Shown one piece after another: positions 50,446 to 58,779 of a stretch of 64,000 nucleotides of DNA. Made by a program: the position numbers and the translations under genes. The notes beneath the pieces are model-generated. The model saw nothing but the letters and a program-made list of their open reading frames with translations. It had not been told where the DNA came from and did no database searches. Source of the stretch: an uncultured Clostridia bacterium. Lineage in GTDB: Bacteria > Bacillota > Clostridia > Oscillospirales > Oscillospiraceae. Location of the stretch: the NCBI GenBank assembly GCA_945948535.1, contig CAMFBN010000005.1:1-64000 (forward strand), in the 5' to 3' direction. How positions within the stretch are numbered: the first letter of the stretch is position 1; each line of letters starts with the position of its first letter.

Positions 50446-51204
50446 TCAAATTGCGATGCCGCCGTCTACCCGGAGGACTTCGCCGGTGACATAGTGGGCG
50501 GTTGCCAGGTATGCCGCCGCTTCCGCCACTTCCTCCGCTTCGCCCATTCTTCCCAGAGGAATCATGGAGAGCATCCGCTCCTTATAATTGGGATGGATAC
50601 TGCATTCATAGGCGCTTAGGAACCGGGTACCCATCTGCACACCGCAGGCTCCCAGCATGAAGGCTGCCGCCATGCCCCGCCCGTCGGCAATGCCGCCGGC
50701 AGCCAGCACGGGCAGGTTGGTGGCATCACAGACCTGAGGCACCAGCACCATGGTAGTCAATTCCCCCACATGGCCGCCGCTTTCGCCGCCCTCGGCAATG
50801 AGCGCAGAAGCCCCCAGCCGGGTCATGAGCTTTGCCATGGCCACGGAAGCCACCACGGGAATCACCTTGATGTCCGCCTCTTTCCAAGCCTTCATGTATT
50901 TGGAAGGATTTCCCGCGCCGGTGGTGACGACTTCCACCTTTTCTTCCGCAACCACCTGGGCAACTTCATCGGCAAAGGGGCTCATGAGCATGATGTTTAC
51001 GCCGATGGGACACTGGGTTCTCTCTCTGGCAATGCGAATCTGATCCCGGACATAGCTGCCAGGGGCAGACCCCGCCGCAATAATGCCAAGGCCGCCGCCG
51101 TTAGACACAGCAGCGGCCAGCGCACCGTCGGCGATCCATGCCATGCCGCCCTGAAACACAGGGTAGCGAATACCCAGCAGTTCACAAATCGCAGACTTTA
51201 CCAT
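50446..51204 (-). CDS. In-frame FabK::FabG chimera (252 aa)
   Basis: Residues 1 to about 211 are enoyl-ACP reductase FabK: VFQGGMAWIADGALAAAVSNGGGLG, the flavin-site AEGGESGGHVGELTT (His144), LAAGGIADGRGMAAA, and GVQMGTRFLSAYECSIHPNYKE. FabK normally runs on for another 100 residues. From about 212 the sequence becomes the last 40 residues of the ketoreductase FabG: SMIPLGRMGEAEEVAEAAAYL...GEVLRVDGG. In standard operons fabD lies between fabK and fabG, so a deletion of about 1.9 kb or more would create this joint near 50570. The barrel core is intact but an active enzyme is uncertain. It starts 4 bases after acpP. Confidence 0.85.
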   Translation of the reverse strand: MVKSAICELLGIRYPVFQGGMAWIADGALAAAVSNGGGLGIIAAGSAPGSYVRDQIRIARERTQCPIGVNIMLMSPFADEVAQVVAEEKVEVVTTGAGNPSKYMKAWKEADIKVIPVVASVAMAKLMTRLGASALIAEGGESGGHVGELTTMVLVPQVCDATNLPVLAAGGIADGRGMAAAFMLGACGVQMGTRFLSAYECSIHPNYKERMLSMIPLGRMGEAEEVAEAAAYLATAHYVTGEVLRVDGGIAI

Positions 51205-51208
51205 GATC

Positions 51209-51430
51209 TTACCCCTGCTTGCTCTGGATGAATTTGTCCAGATCGCCAACGGTAGCCACGCTCTGATCCAGCTCCAGTTCCATGCCCAGCTCGTCCTCCA
51301 GATTCATCAGCAGCTCCACGGTGTCCAGAGAATCGATGCCCAGCTCTGTAAAGGTGCTCTCGGGCTTCACAGCGGAAATGTCACAGCCGGTACGCTCGGC
51401 AATAATCTTGGCAATCGCATCAAAATACAT
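51209..51430 (-). CDS. acpP: Acyl carrier protein (73 aa)
   Basis: Small acidic four-helix carrier of acyl groups. The 4'-phosphopantetheine site is Ser34 in ELGIDSLDTVELLMNLEDELG, canonical for type II fatty-acid ACPs. ATG 51430 has GGAGGT upstream. It leads the remaining fab relics on the minus strand, and divergently faces a hydrolase/acyltransferase gene. It is either the cell's only fatty-acid ACP stranded by a deletion, or a dedicated ACP of the neighbouring module. Confidence 0.93.
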   Translation of the reverse strand: MYFDAIAKIIAERTGCDISAVKPESTFTELGIDSLDTVELLMNLEDELGMELELDQSVATVGDLDKFIQSKQG

Positions 51431-51515
51431 GGTAATATAACCTCCAGTTTTGTCATCGGCTTTGTGCCGTTTCTGGGAGTCATTATACACACCCTAAGTT
51501 CCTGTCCCGCTCCCG

Positions 51516-51535
51516 AAGCGTTCCAAAAGCGTTCC
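51516..51535. promoter_or_regulatory. Tandem 9-bp repeats between divergent promoters
   Basis: AAGCGTTCC occurs at 51516-51524 and 51527-51535, an 11-base period that places both copies on the same face of the helix. They lie between the acpP start (51430) and the hydrolase promoter, just upstream of a minus-strand TATAAT (51484-51489 region). A regulator site for one or both genes is inferred. Confidence 0.4.
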
Positions 51536-51590
51536 TCTCGAGAAATAGATTCCGATTCTCCCGGCAGTAGAGAGAAAACCACAAAGTAGA

Positions 51591-51619
51591 TTGCATGGAA
51601 GCGGGAGAAATGGTATAAT
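51591..51619 (+). promoter_or_regulatory. Promoter of the hydrolase/acyltransferase gene
   Basis: TTGCAT (51591-51596) and TATAAT (51614-51619), 17-base spacing, with TGG before the -10. The start codon is 62 bases downstream. Confidence 0.75.
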
Positions 51620-51681
51620 GACCGGGAAAGATTCGTGTAAATCCGTTCCAGCCCAACCTGCGGGAACGAGAAAGGATGTCT

Positions 51682-53844
51682 ATGCAGCTGACAGCAAAAC
51701 AGATTCATGCCCGGCTGACTCAGATCAAGCCTCTGGTGGAAAACAGATCCCTGGAAACACTGCGCCGGGGGCAGAACGCTCTTGGGGAACTGATGCATAC
51801 AATCCACCGCGCCCGTGTCCGGGTGAAGCGCCACGATTTTTCTGATTTCCCTGCTGCCTGGGTGCTGCCGAAGGATATTCGGCGGGATGGCGTGATTCTA
51901 TACCTCCACGGCGGCGGCTATACCTGCGGCGGTCTGGAATACGCCCTGGGATTTGGCGCTGCGCTGGCAGATGAATGCGGCGTCCGGGTATTCTGCGCGG
52001 CATACCGGCTGGCCCCGGAGAGCCGGTTCCCGGCGGCGTTAGAGGATGCGGCCGTAGCCTACCAGTATCTGCTTGACAAGGGCTATCCGTCGGAGGAAAT
52101 CAGTCTCTGCGGCGAAAGCGCCGGCGGCGGCCTGTGCTACAGCCTGTGTATGTACCTGCGGCAGCGGGAACTGCCCCTGCCAGGAAGCATCATCGCCATC
52201 TCCCCCTGGGTCGACCTGACCAGCTCGGGGGAAAGCAACAATGAAAACCGGGATAAGGATGTGACCTTGTCCAACGAACAGCTGGATTTTTTCGCCCGGT
52301 GCTATACGGACACCCCGGCAGAGCCGCTGGTGTCCCCTCTGTTCGGGGATTTGTCCGGAATGCCGCCGTCGCTGATCTTCGCCGGCGGGGACGAGATTCT
52401 GCTCAGCGATGCGAAGCGTCTCCATGAAAAACTGCGGCAGCAGGGTTGCAATTCCCAGCTCTCTATCCGCCCTGAGCGCTGGCACGCCTATGTACTGTAC
52501 TGCCTGCGGGAAGACCGGGAGGATATGACCAGAATCAACGCCTTCCTCAGTAAAAACCTCTCTCAGGAGCGGAAGCTGCGGTGGATGCAGCTGGACAACG
52601 CCGCCAAAATCTATCCCGCCGCCCGGCGGCAGAGCTGGAGCAATGTGTTCCGGCTGTCGGTAACCCTGCGGGAGAAGGTGGATAAACAGGTGCTTCAGTC
52701 CGCACTGGACGTGACAGCCCGGCGGTTCCCTTCCATCTGTGTCCGGCTGCGCCGGGGGCTGTTCTGGTACTACCTGCAGCAGCTGGGGCAGGCCCCAACC
52801 CTGTGGAAGGAAAGCAGCTATCCTCTGACCCTCATGTCCCGGGATGAGACCCGGCGGTGCGCCATCCGGGTCATTGCTTATGAAAACCGCATTGCCGTGG
52901 AATTTTTCCATTCCGTCACCGACGGAAACGGGGGACTGGTGTTTCTGAAAAGCCTGACCGCCGAGTATTTGCAGCAAAAGTACGGCGAAGCTATCCCGGC
53001 GGCGGAGGGTGTGCTGGGTCGGCTGGAAGCACCCCGCCCGGAGGAGCTGGAGGACAGCTTCCTCAAATACGCCGGAACCGTCAGCGCCAGCCGCCGGGAG
53101 AATAACGCCTGGCACCCCCGGGGCACGCCGGAGCCGGACGGGTTTCTGAACCTCACCTGCTTCCGGATAAGCACATCCGAAGCTCTGGCAAAAGCCCATG
53201 AATACGGGGTCAGTCTCACCGCCTTTTTGTGCGCCGTCACCATGATGGCGCTGCAGTCCATGCAGGAGGCCCATGTGCCGAACCGACGGCGCAGAAAGCC
53301 TATCCGTGTTCTGATCCCTGTGAATCTGCGAAAATTGTTCCCCAGCAAAACCCTTCGGAATTTCGCCCTGTATACCACCCCGGAGATCGACCCCCGGCTG
53401 GGCAGCTATGACTTCCCGGAAATCTGTCAGGCGGTGCAGCACCGGCTGGGGCTGGATGTAAATCCCAAGGTGATGAGTACCCGCATCGCTGCCAATGTGA
53501 GCAGTGAAAAGAGCGTGATCGTTCGAATCATGCCCCTGTTTATCAAGAATTTTGTAATGAAAGCGGTCTTCAATCAGGTAGGGGAGAAGAAATCCTGCCT
53601 GTCCCTGTCCAATCTGGGACAGGTAAAGCTGCCGCCGGAGATGGCACGCTATGTGGAGCGGCTGGACTTTATTCTGGGCGCTCAGGCCACAGCTCCCCAC
53701 AACTGCGGCGTTGTATCCTACGGGGACAGCCTGTATCTCAATTTCATCCGCAGCATCCGGGAACCGGAGCTGGAAGCACAGGTTTTCCGGGTCCTGCGGG
53801 AGCTGGGACTGCAGGCAGAAGTGCAGACCAACAATCGGGAGTGA
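51682..53844 (+). CDS. Two-domain alpha/beta hydrolase - acyltransferase (condensation-like) fusion (720 aa)
   Basis: Residues 1-295 are a hormone-sensitive-lipase-type hydrolase: oxyanion loop HGGGY at 76-80, nucleophile GESAGG (Ser146), Asp in AGGDEIL (237), His in RWHAY (268). Residues 300-720 resemble the condensation/alcohol acetyltransferase/wax-ester synthase superfamily, with its active-site HSVTDG at 410-415 (HxxxDG) and a late KSCLSLSNLGQVKLP. This pairs an esterase with an acyl-CoA- or acyl-ACP-dependent O-acyltransferase in one chain. ATG 51682 was chosen because GAAAGG ends at 51675, too close to the ATG at 51676. The stop is followed 5 bases on by the DUF6320 gene. Divergent from acpP. 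Confidence 0.82.
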   Translation: MQLTAKQIHARLTQIKPLVENRSLETLRRGQNALGELMHTIHRARVRVKRHDFSDFPAAWVLPKDIRRDGVILYLHGGGYTCGGLEYALGFGAALADECGVRVFCAAYRLAPESRFPAALEDAAVAYQYLLDKGYPSEEISLCGESAGGGLCYSLCMYLRQRELPLPGSIIAISPWVDLTSSGESNNENRDKDVTLSNEQLDFFARCYTDTPAEPLVSPLFGDLSGMPPSLIFAGGDEILLSDAKRLHEKLRQQGCNSQLSIRPERWHAYVLYCLREDREDMTRINAFLSKNLSQERKLRWMQLDNAAKIYPAARRQSWSNVFRLSVTLREKVDKQVLQSALDVTARRFPSICVRLRRGLFWYYLQQLGQAPTLWKESSYPLTLMSRDETRRCAIRVIAYENRIAVEFFHSVTDGNGGLVFLKSLTAEYLQQKYGEAIPAAEGVLGRLEAPRPEELEDSFLKYAGTVSASRRENNAWHPRGTPEPDGFLNLTCFRISTSEALAKAHEYGVSLTAFLCAVTMMALQSMQEAHVPNRRRRKPIRVLIPVNLRKLFPSKTLRNFALYTTPEIDPRLGSYDFPEICQAVQHRLGLDVNPKVMSTRIAANVSSEKSVIVRIMPLFIKNFVMKAVFNQVGEKKSCLSLSNLGQVKLPPEMARYVERLDFILGAQATAPHNCGVVSYGDSLYLNFIRSIREPELEAQVFRVLRELGLQAEVQTNNRE

Positions 53845-53849
53845 AAAAT

Positions 53850-54545
53850 ATGTATTGTATTTATTGTGGAGTGAAACTTGCGGACAGCGAAAAGTGCTGC
53901 CCCTTGTGCGGCACGGTGCCCTTTCACCCGGACATCCCCCGGGAGGAGGGAAAGCCCCTGTACCCGGTGGAGTGCTATCCTCGGCAGCAGGTCAGCCGGA
54001 AGGGCTTTCTGGGGGTGGTGGCCATTCTGCTGCTGATCCCGGTGCTGGTGTCACTGATCTGCGACCTGAGCCTTCAAGGCGGTGTGACTTGGTCGGGCTA
54101 TGTGATCGGCGCGATTGCGCTGAGCTATATGATCATGGTGCTCCCTCTGTGGTTTCGGCATCCCAACCCGGCGGTTTTCGTGCCCTGCGATTTTTTCGCA
54201 ATCGGTCTGTATGTGCTGTATATCGACCTGAGCGTGAAAGGCGGCTGGTTTCTGGGCTTTGCCTTCCCGGTGATCGGATTTGTGGGGGTTCTGGTATCGG
54301 CTGTGGTAATCCTCACCCGGTATCTGCATCGGGGAGCGCTGTACATTTACGGCGGCGCGCTGATTGCGCTGGGTGCTTTCCTGCCGGTGATGGAACTTCT
54401 GATGAAGCAAACCTTCCGCCTGTCAAAATTCGTGGGCTGGTCATGGTATCCGCTGGTGGCGCTGGTGCTGCTGGGGAGCGCCCTGGTTTTTCTGGCTTTG
54501 TGCCGCCCTGCCAGAGAGACCGCGGAGCGAAAGCTGTTTTTATAG
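53850..54545 (+). CDS. DUF6320-type zinc-ribbon membrane protein (231 aa)
   Basis: The N-terminus is a zinc ribbon, CIYCG...CCPLCG (residues 3-22), then six or so membrane helices (about 55-75, 80-100, 110-130, 135-155, 165-180, 195-215). I recognise this as the DUF6320 type, recalled as a neighbour of ACP and alcohol-acetyltransferase genes in Clostridia. The start was set at ATG 53850 with GGGAG at 8 bases; a GTG at 53841 overlaps the previous stop. It could anchor the acyltransferase or handle a lipid product; no activity is known. Confidence 0.78.
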   Translation: MYCIYCGVKLADSEKCCPLCGTVPFHPDIPREEGKPLYPVECYPRQQVSRKGFLGVVAILLLIPVLVSLICDLSLQGGVTWSGYVIGAIALSYMIMVLPLWFRHPNPAVFVPCDFFAIGLYVLYIDLSVKGGWFLGFAFPVIGFVGVLVSAVVILTRYLHRGALYIYGGALIALGAFLPVMELLMKQTFRLSKFVGWSWYPLVALVLLGSALVFLALCRPARETAERKLFL

Positions 54546-54693
54546 GAACCCCAAAGAGACAGCCAGAAGAAGCAAAAGCGAAAGTGATTGTTCGCAGCAC
54601 GAATGTATCATCTGTTGAGAACTGGAACCTCATGGACGGCTAATAACGAAGCAGTTGCTGCCGCAAGATTGCTCTGTTACAACAAAATATAAT

Positions 54694-54956
54694 GTGCTTA
54701 TCGGTTTTCGTCAGCAAAACGGCAAACTGTAACTGGAGTTGAAAATTGAAAGTTGACAGTTGAAAGTTGTGGTATCCCTTCGGGAGGATTTAAAATATGC
54801 CGACAAATCTTGACCACGACTCATTTACAAGAAAACGTCCGATTTTTGAACCAGAATGATTTCAATTGCCCCGTAGGGACTCCTTAACTTTCAACTTTCA
54901 ACTGTCAACTCTAACAATCATATTTTACCCGCCTGCTGAGTTAACCCGATAAGCAC
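54694..54956. repeat. Nested inverted-repeat (MITE-like) element
   Basis: Inner element 54751-54910 is bounded by perfect 19-bp inverted termini (AGTTGACAGTTGAAAGTTG and its complement). An outer near-match GTGCTTATCGG(G)TT is inverted at 54694-54706 and 54943-54956. The 160-bp inner unit has no coding frame. The remainder of the 54546-55088 gap shows no gene. Confidence 0.7.
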
Positions 54957-55088
54957 TTTAAATTGTTTTCCAGACAGATAGCACCGTCTTTGCGCTCTGG
55001 ACTTTCCATCCGCAGTTGTATTCTAACCGAGGTTCATACGGAATAACAAGATAGCAGCCCCTTTTAAATGAACATCAGTATAAACTGT

Positions 55089-56735
55089 TTAGTTCAGGGA
55101 AGCAATGGCATCCCGAATCCGCTGCTCTGTCCGCTCCTGCCCCAGAATCTGCATGACTGTGTACAGGTCAGGGGAGTTGGTCTGACCGGTGACCGCCAGG
55201 CGGATAAAGGTGGAAACGTCCGTTACCGTGCCGGGGAAAGCCTCAGGATTGGCCTTGTAGGCCTTCATGTCGGTGGTAAAGCCGATATCCGTGGTAATTC
55301 CCTTGACCTTGTCGAACCAGGTGCCGGAATCGTCGGCAGGGTCGTAGCTGTTCAGGAACCGGTTCAATACATCCACAATCACAGCCTTGTCAAATTTGGA
55401 ATCAAACTCCGGCTTTTGCAGGTATTCATCATAGAAGAAGCCCATGTAAGGCTTGGCATCCTTCCAGACTGCCAAATCCTTCCGGGGCTTCTTGCCGCCC
55501 CGGCCGATGGCGAGAATCCGCTTTGTGTAGTCCGGGTCGTCAGTGAGCTTTGCGCCAAAGTCCGGGTCAAATTCCTGCGCCCATTCGGTCAGCAGGGTGT
55601 AAACCTTCTCCGCGTCCATCCGGGAGATAACGTTCTTGGAAACATCCGTCAGCTTGGCGTAGTCGAAGAGGGAACCGGCGGGATTCAGCTTCTTGGGGCT
55701 GAATTTGAAGGAATCTGCGGTCGCGTCGGGATTGGCACGCCGCCAGTCCTCAAAGTTGGAGTTCAACAGGGTCATGATATATTCGTAGACCGCCTCCACC
55801 GGGAAGCCCTCGGCCTTGTAATAGGTCAGCGCCAGTTCGGGGTCTTTCCGCTTGCTGAGCTTGCGCTTGGAGGTGCCGTCCATCTTCATCAGAGGCCCGA
55901 TGTGAACGTACTTTGGCAGCTTGAAGCCCAGCGCCTTGAACAGCTGAATGTGGAAGGGCAGGGTAGGTAGCCATTCGTCGCCCCGGACAACGTGGGTGGT
56001 GCGCATCAGGTGATCGTCTACGGCGTGGGCAAAATGGTAGGTGGGAATACCGTCGGACTTCAGCAGAACATGGTCAATGTCGTTTTCCGTGATAGTCAGC
56101 TTGCCCTTCACCAGATCATCGAATTTGAACTGATTCTCGATGGATCCGGTGGAGCGGAACCTCAGCACCCATGGGTTTCCGGCAGAAAGCTGAGCCCGAA
56201 TGTCCTCCATGGAGCGGTCCCGCCAGATGGCGTATTTCCCGTAGTAGCCGGTGGTTTCCTTGCCCGCTTCCTGCTGCTCCCGCATGGCTGCCAGCTGCTC
56301 CTCGGTGCAGAAGCATGGATAGGCCATGCCCTCGGAAACCAGCTTTTTGGCATAGACGTGGTAGATATCCGCCCGCTGCCGCTGACGGTAGGGGCCGTAA
56401 GCGCCGTTGTCGCCGTCCATTGTTGCGCCCTCGTCAAAGTGGATGCCGTAGTGCTTCAGGGTGTTGATCAGCACCTCCACCGCGCCGGGAACCTCCCGCT
56501 TGGCGTCGGTGTCCTCCACCCGCAGGAACAGCACGCCGCCGCTCTGATGGGCCATCCGCTCGGCGGTCAGTCCCTGCACCAGATTCCCCAGATGGACAAA
56601 GCCCGTGGGGGAGGGGGCCATCCGGGTGACCACCGCGCCCTCCGGCAGCTGCCGGGGGGGATATTTTTCTTCCAGAGACTCCGGGGTTTCTGTCACGTCG
56701 GGGAACAGAAGCTCAGCCAGTGCCTGATAGTCCAT
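55089..56735 (-). CDS. gltX: Glutamyl-tRNA synthetase (548 aa)
   Basis: Class I synthetase that charges tRNA-Glu. HIGH motif in APSPTGFVHLGNLVQG (residues 41-56), KMSKS-type motif in KRKLSKRKDPE near 292, and the WLPTLPFHIQLFKALG helix between. At 548 residues it is longer than most bacterial GltX, with about 35 extra residues in front of the HIGH region. Whether it also misacylates tRNA-Gln cannot be judged, since gatCAB is not in the window. GAGGT lies upstream of the ATG, and a good promoter at 56770-56798. Confidence 0.95.
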   Translation of the reverse strand: MDYQALAELLFPDVTETPESLEEKYPPRQLPEGAVVTRMAPSPTGFVHLGNLVQGLTAERMAHQSGGVLFLRVEDTDAKREVPGAVEVLINTLKHYGIHFDEGATMDGDNGAYGPYRQRQRADIYHVYAKKLVSEGMAYPCFCTEEQLAAMREQQEAGKETTGYYGKYAIWRDRSMEDIRAQLSAGNPWVLRFRSTGSIENQFKFDDLVKGKLTITENDIDHVLLKSDGIPTYHFAHAVDDHLMRTTHVVRGDEWLPTLPFHIQLFKALGFKLPKYVHIGPLMKMDGTSKRKLSKRKDPELALTYYKAEGFPVEAVYEYIMTLLNSNFEDWRRANPDATADSFKFSPKKLNPAGSLFDYAKLTDVSKNVISRMDAEKVYTLLTEWAQEFDPDFGAKLTDDPDYTKRILAIGRGGKKPRKDLAVWKDAKPYMGFFYDEYLQKPEFDSKFDKAVIVDVLNRFLNSYDPADDSGTWFDKVKGITTDIGFTTDMKAYKANPEAFPGTVTDVSTFIRLAVTGQTNSPDLYTVMQILGQERTEQRIRDAIASLN

Positions 56736-56769
56736 AGTAAGATACCTCTTCTTCTATAAAGTTTTCCGT

Positions 56770-56798
56770 ATTATACCACAGACAGACAGGAAAATCAA
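56770..56798 (-). promoter_or_regulatory. gltX promoter
   Basis: Minus-strand TTGATT (56793-56798) and TATAAT (56770-56775), 17-base spacing, with a TGG extension. Confidence 0.75.
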
Positions 56799-56833
56799 TT
56801 CTGCCGTATCTTTTCATTTCCCAAATCAGGCCC

Positions 56834-56862
56834 TTGCGAAACGGAATGTTTTGTGATAAAAT
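56834..56862 (+). promoter_or_regulatory. trpS promoter
   Basis: TTGCGA (56834-56839) and TAAAAT (56857-56862), 17-base spacing, 36 bases before the trpS start. The leader is too short for a T-box. Confidence 0.65.
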
Positions 56863-56898
56863 GACAGGCACAATTACAAATGAAGGAATGTGAAGACA

Positions 56899-57921
56899 AT
56901 GAGCGAAGTCATTACCGAAACTGCTGCCCCGAAGAAGCGAATGCTTTCCGGCATTCAGCCCTCCGGTGATCTGCATCTTGGCAACTATCTGGGAGCCATT
57001 CGAAATTGGGGCGCCCGTTCGGATACCTACGAGTGCTTCTATTTCATGGCGGACCTGCACACCATTACGGTTCGCCAGAATCCGGCCGATCTGCGCCGTC
57101 GGACGCTGGAACAGCTGGCCCAGTACATCGCCTGCGGGCTGGACCCGGAGAAGAACACCCTGTTCATCCAGAGCCATGTCCACCAGCACGCGGAGCTGGG
57201 CTGGGTACTGAACTGCTATACCATGTTCGGAGAGCTGTCCCGGATGACCCAGTTCAAGGACAAGGCTGCCAAGCACGCGGAAAATGTCAACGGCGGCCTG
57301 TTTACTTACCCGTCCCTGATGGCGGCGGATATTCTGCTGTACCAGCCTGATCTGGTGCCTGTGGGACACGACCAGAAACAGCACTGCGAGCTGACCCGCG
57401 ATATTGCCAAGCGGTTCAACGGCATCTACGGCGACGTGTTCAAGATTCCCGAGCCCTACATCCCGGAAACCGGCGCCCGGATCATGAGTCTGAACGCACC
57501 GGATACCAAAATGTCCAAATCCATTCCCGATGGTTGTGTGTTCCTGATGGAGAAGCCCGAGGACATCCAGCGGAAGTTCAAGCGGGCCATTACCGATTCC
57601 GATACGGAGAACTGCGTCCGCTTTGACCCGGAGAATAAGCCCGGCGTTGCGAACTTGATGAGCATTTACTCTGCCGTCACCGGCGAAACCTATGCCCAGA
57701 TCGAAGCGGAATTTGCAGGCTGCGGCTACGGAAAGTTTAAGCCGGTTGTTGGCGATGCGGTCATTGAGCACCTTCGTCCCATCCGGGAGGAGGCGACCCG
57801 CCTGATGAAGGACAAGGCGTATTTGGAAACCGTCTATCGCAGCGGAGCCGAGAAGGCCAGCTTTGTGGCAGAAAAGACCCTGTGCAAGGTCTACAAAAAG
57901 GTCGGCTTTGTGGCGCGCTGA
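56899..57921 (+). CDS. trpS: Tryptophanyl-tRNA synthetase (340 aa)
   Basis: Class I synthetase. HIGH-type motif SGIQPSGDLHLGNYLGAIRNW near residue 17-37, KMSKS intact in PDTKMSKSIPDG near 205, and the tryptophan-site segments MADLHTIT, QSHVHQHAELGWVLNCYTMFGELSRMTQFKDK and PVGHDQKQHCELTRDIAKRFN between. Length normal. ATG 56899 sits behind AAGGA; a GTG at 56890 is too near that site. The stop overlaps the next start as TGATG. Confidence 0.96.
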   Translation: MSEVITETAAPKKRMLSGIQPSGDLHLGNYLGAIRNWGARSDTYECFYFMADLHTITVRQNPADLRRRTLEQLAQYIACGLDPEKNTLFIQSHVHQHAELGWVLNCYTMFGELSRMTQFKDKAAKHAENVNGGLFTYPSLMAADILLYQPDLVPVGHDQKQHCELTRDIAKRFNGIYGDVFKIPEPYIPETGARIMSLNAPDTKMSKSIPDGCVFLMEKPEDIQRKFKRAITDSDTENCVRFDPENKPGVANLMSIYSAVTGETYAQIEAEFAGCGYGKFKPVVGDAVIEHLRPIREEATRLMKDKAYLETVYRSGAEKASFVAEKTLCKVYKKVGFVAR

Positions 57922-58223
57922 TGGCTGACGAGATGTTTTTGGACAGCCTTTCGGACATGGACCCCTATGACCGGGAGGAACGCTGTCGGAAAACCATCCG
58001 CACCCTGCTGAAGGCAATTGTCATGCGTGTCGCCGCCGGAGTCCTGCTGGCTGTGGCGGTAATCCGCGCCGATGCGGCTCCCATTGCGCTGTGCCTGACC
58101 GGCTTTGCCCTGCTGCTGATTCTTTCCGGCCTGATTCCGCTGGCCCGAGAGTGGAAAAAGCAGCGGATATTACTGAATGAATGTATTGCCCAGCAGGAGG
58201 AAACGGAAAAAAAGAACCAATAA
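57921..58223 (+). CDS. Small two-helix membrane protein (100 aa)
   Basis: Hydrophilic, acidic N-terminus (MADEMFLDSLSDMDPYDREE), two membrane helices at about 35-55 and 58-75, then a basic to Gln/Glu-rich cytoplasmic tail. No family recognised. The start shares one base with the trpS stop, so it is translated with trpS and may be a housekeeping accessory of the lineage. No motif suggests an activity. Confidence 0.65.
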   Translation: MADEMFLDSLSDMDPYDREERCRKTIRTLLKAIVMRVAAGVLLAVAVIRADAAPIALCLTGFALLLILSGLIPLAREWKKQRILLNECIAQQEETEKKNQ

Positions 58224-58230
58224 CAAAGAC

Positions 58231-58262
58231 CTGCCGCAGAACGTCCGTTTTGCGGCAGGTCT
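58231..58262 (+). terminator. Terminator of the trpS operon
   Basis: CCTGCCGCA / TTGCGGCAGG stem, then TCTCTT, 8 bases after the stop. Confidence 0.65.
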
Positions 58263-58263
58263 C

Positions 58264-58296
58264 TTAAAAAAGAGACGGCAGCGTTTGCTGCCGTCT
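58264..58296 (-). terminator. Terminator of the downstream minus-strand membrane gene
   Basis: GAGACGGCAGC / GCTGCCGTCTC with a 4-base loop, followed on the minus strand by TTTTTT. Confidence 0.8.
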
Positions 58297-58308
58297 CAGA
58301 TCTTTCCA

Positions 58309-58611
58309 TCAGGCGGTGGGAGCAGGGCAGGGGTAGCCAAGCAGCAGGGAAACCGCAACGCAGATGACGATGCAGACGAAGACCGTCACCATCCACAGGC
58401 TTCTTCTGCGGGCAATCTCGCCGGTCAAATACAGCCAGCCCACGCATAACAGAGAGCCAAAAATGGCAATAATGGCGGTAATTACCTTCAGCACGTTCCA
58501 GCTGAGGCCGGCACACACCAGATATAGAATGAACACCAAAACATCAGCAAGAATGATCTTGGTCATCATGCTTTCCATTTCACGATAGCGATTGCGACTG
58601 CGTCTTGCCAC
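58309..58611 (-). CDS. Small membrane protein of unknown function (100 aa)
   Basis: A basic N-terminus (MARRSRNRYREM) followed by three hydrophobic segments at about 18-36, 40-62 and 72-92. No recognised family or catalytic motif. The start is GTG 58611, 9 bases behind GGAGG; the next Met is within the basic stretch. Monocistronic, ended by its own terminator. Confidence 0.65.
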   Translation of the reverse strand: MARRSRNRYREMESMMTKIILADVLVFILYLVCAGLSWNVLKVITAIIAIFGSLLCVGWLYLTGEIARRRSLWMVTVFVCIVICVAVSLLLGYPCPAPTA

Positions 58612-58710
58612 TTCTCATCCCTCCAGGATTTTTCTTGTAAATCTATCTTACCACAGGCAATCGAAAAATGCAATAATTTCTGAGCCAAAGGGCATTTTTT
58701 TTCTAAATGC

Positions 58711-58739
58711 TTGCGCTGAAGGGAAAACAATGGTATAAT
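58711..58739 (+). promoter_or_regulatory. scpA operon promoter
   Basis: TTGCGC (58711-58716) and TATAAT (58734-58739), 17-base spacing, with a TGG extension, 40 bases before the scpA start. Confidence 0.75.
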
Positions 58740-58779
58740 CCCATTGAAATGTCTGTGGAATGAGGAAAAGGAAGCTGTT

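Noticed and set aside
54546..55088. tRNA or small gene in the 540-base gap
   Set aside because: No cloverleaf or TTCGANNC-type T-loop was found; only the inverted-repeat element is evident.
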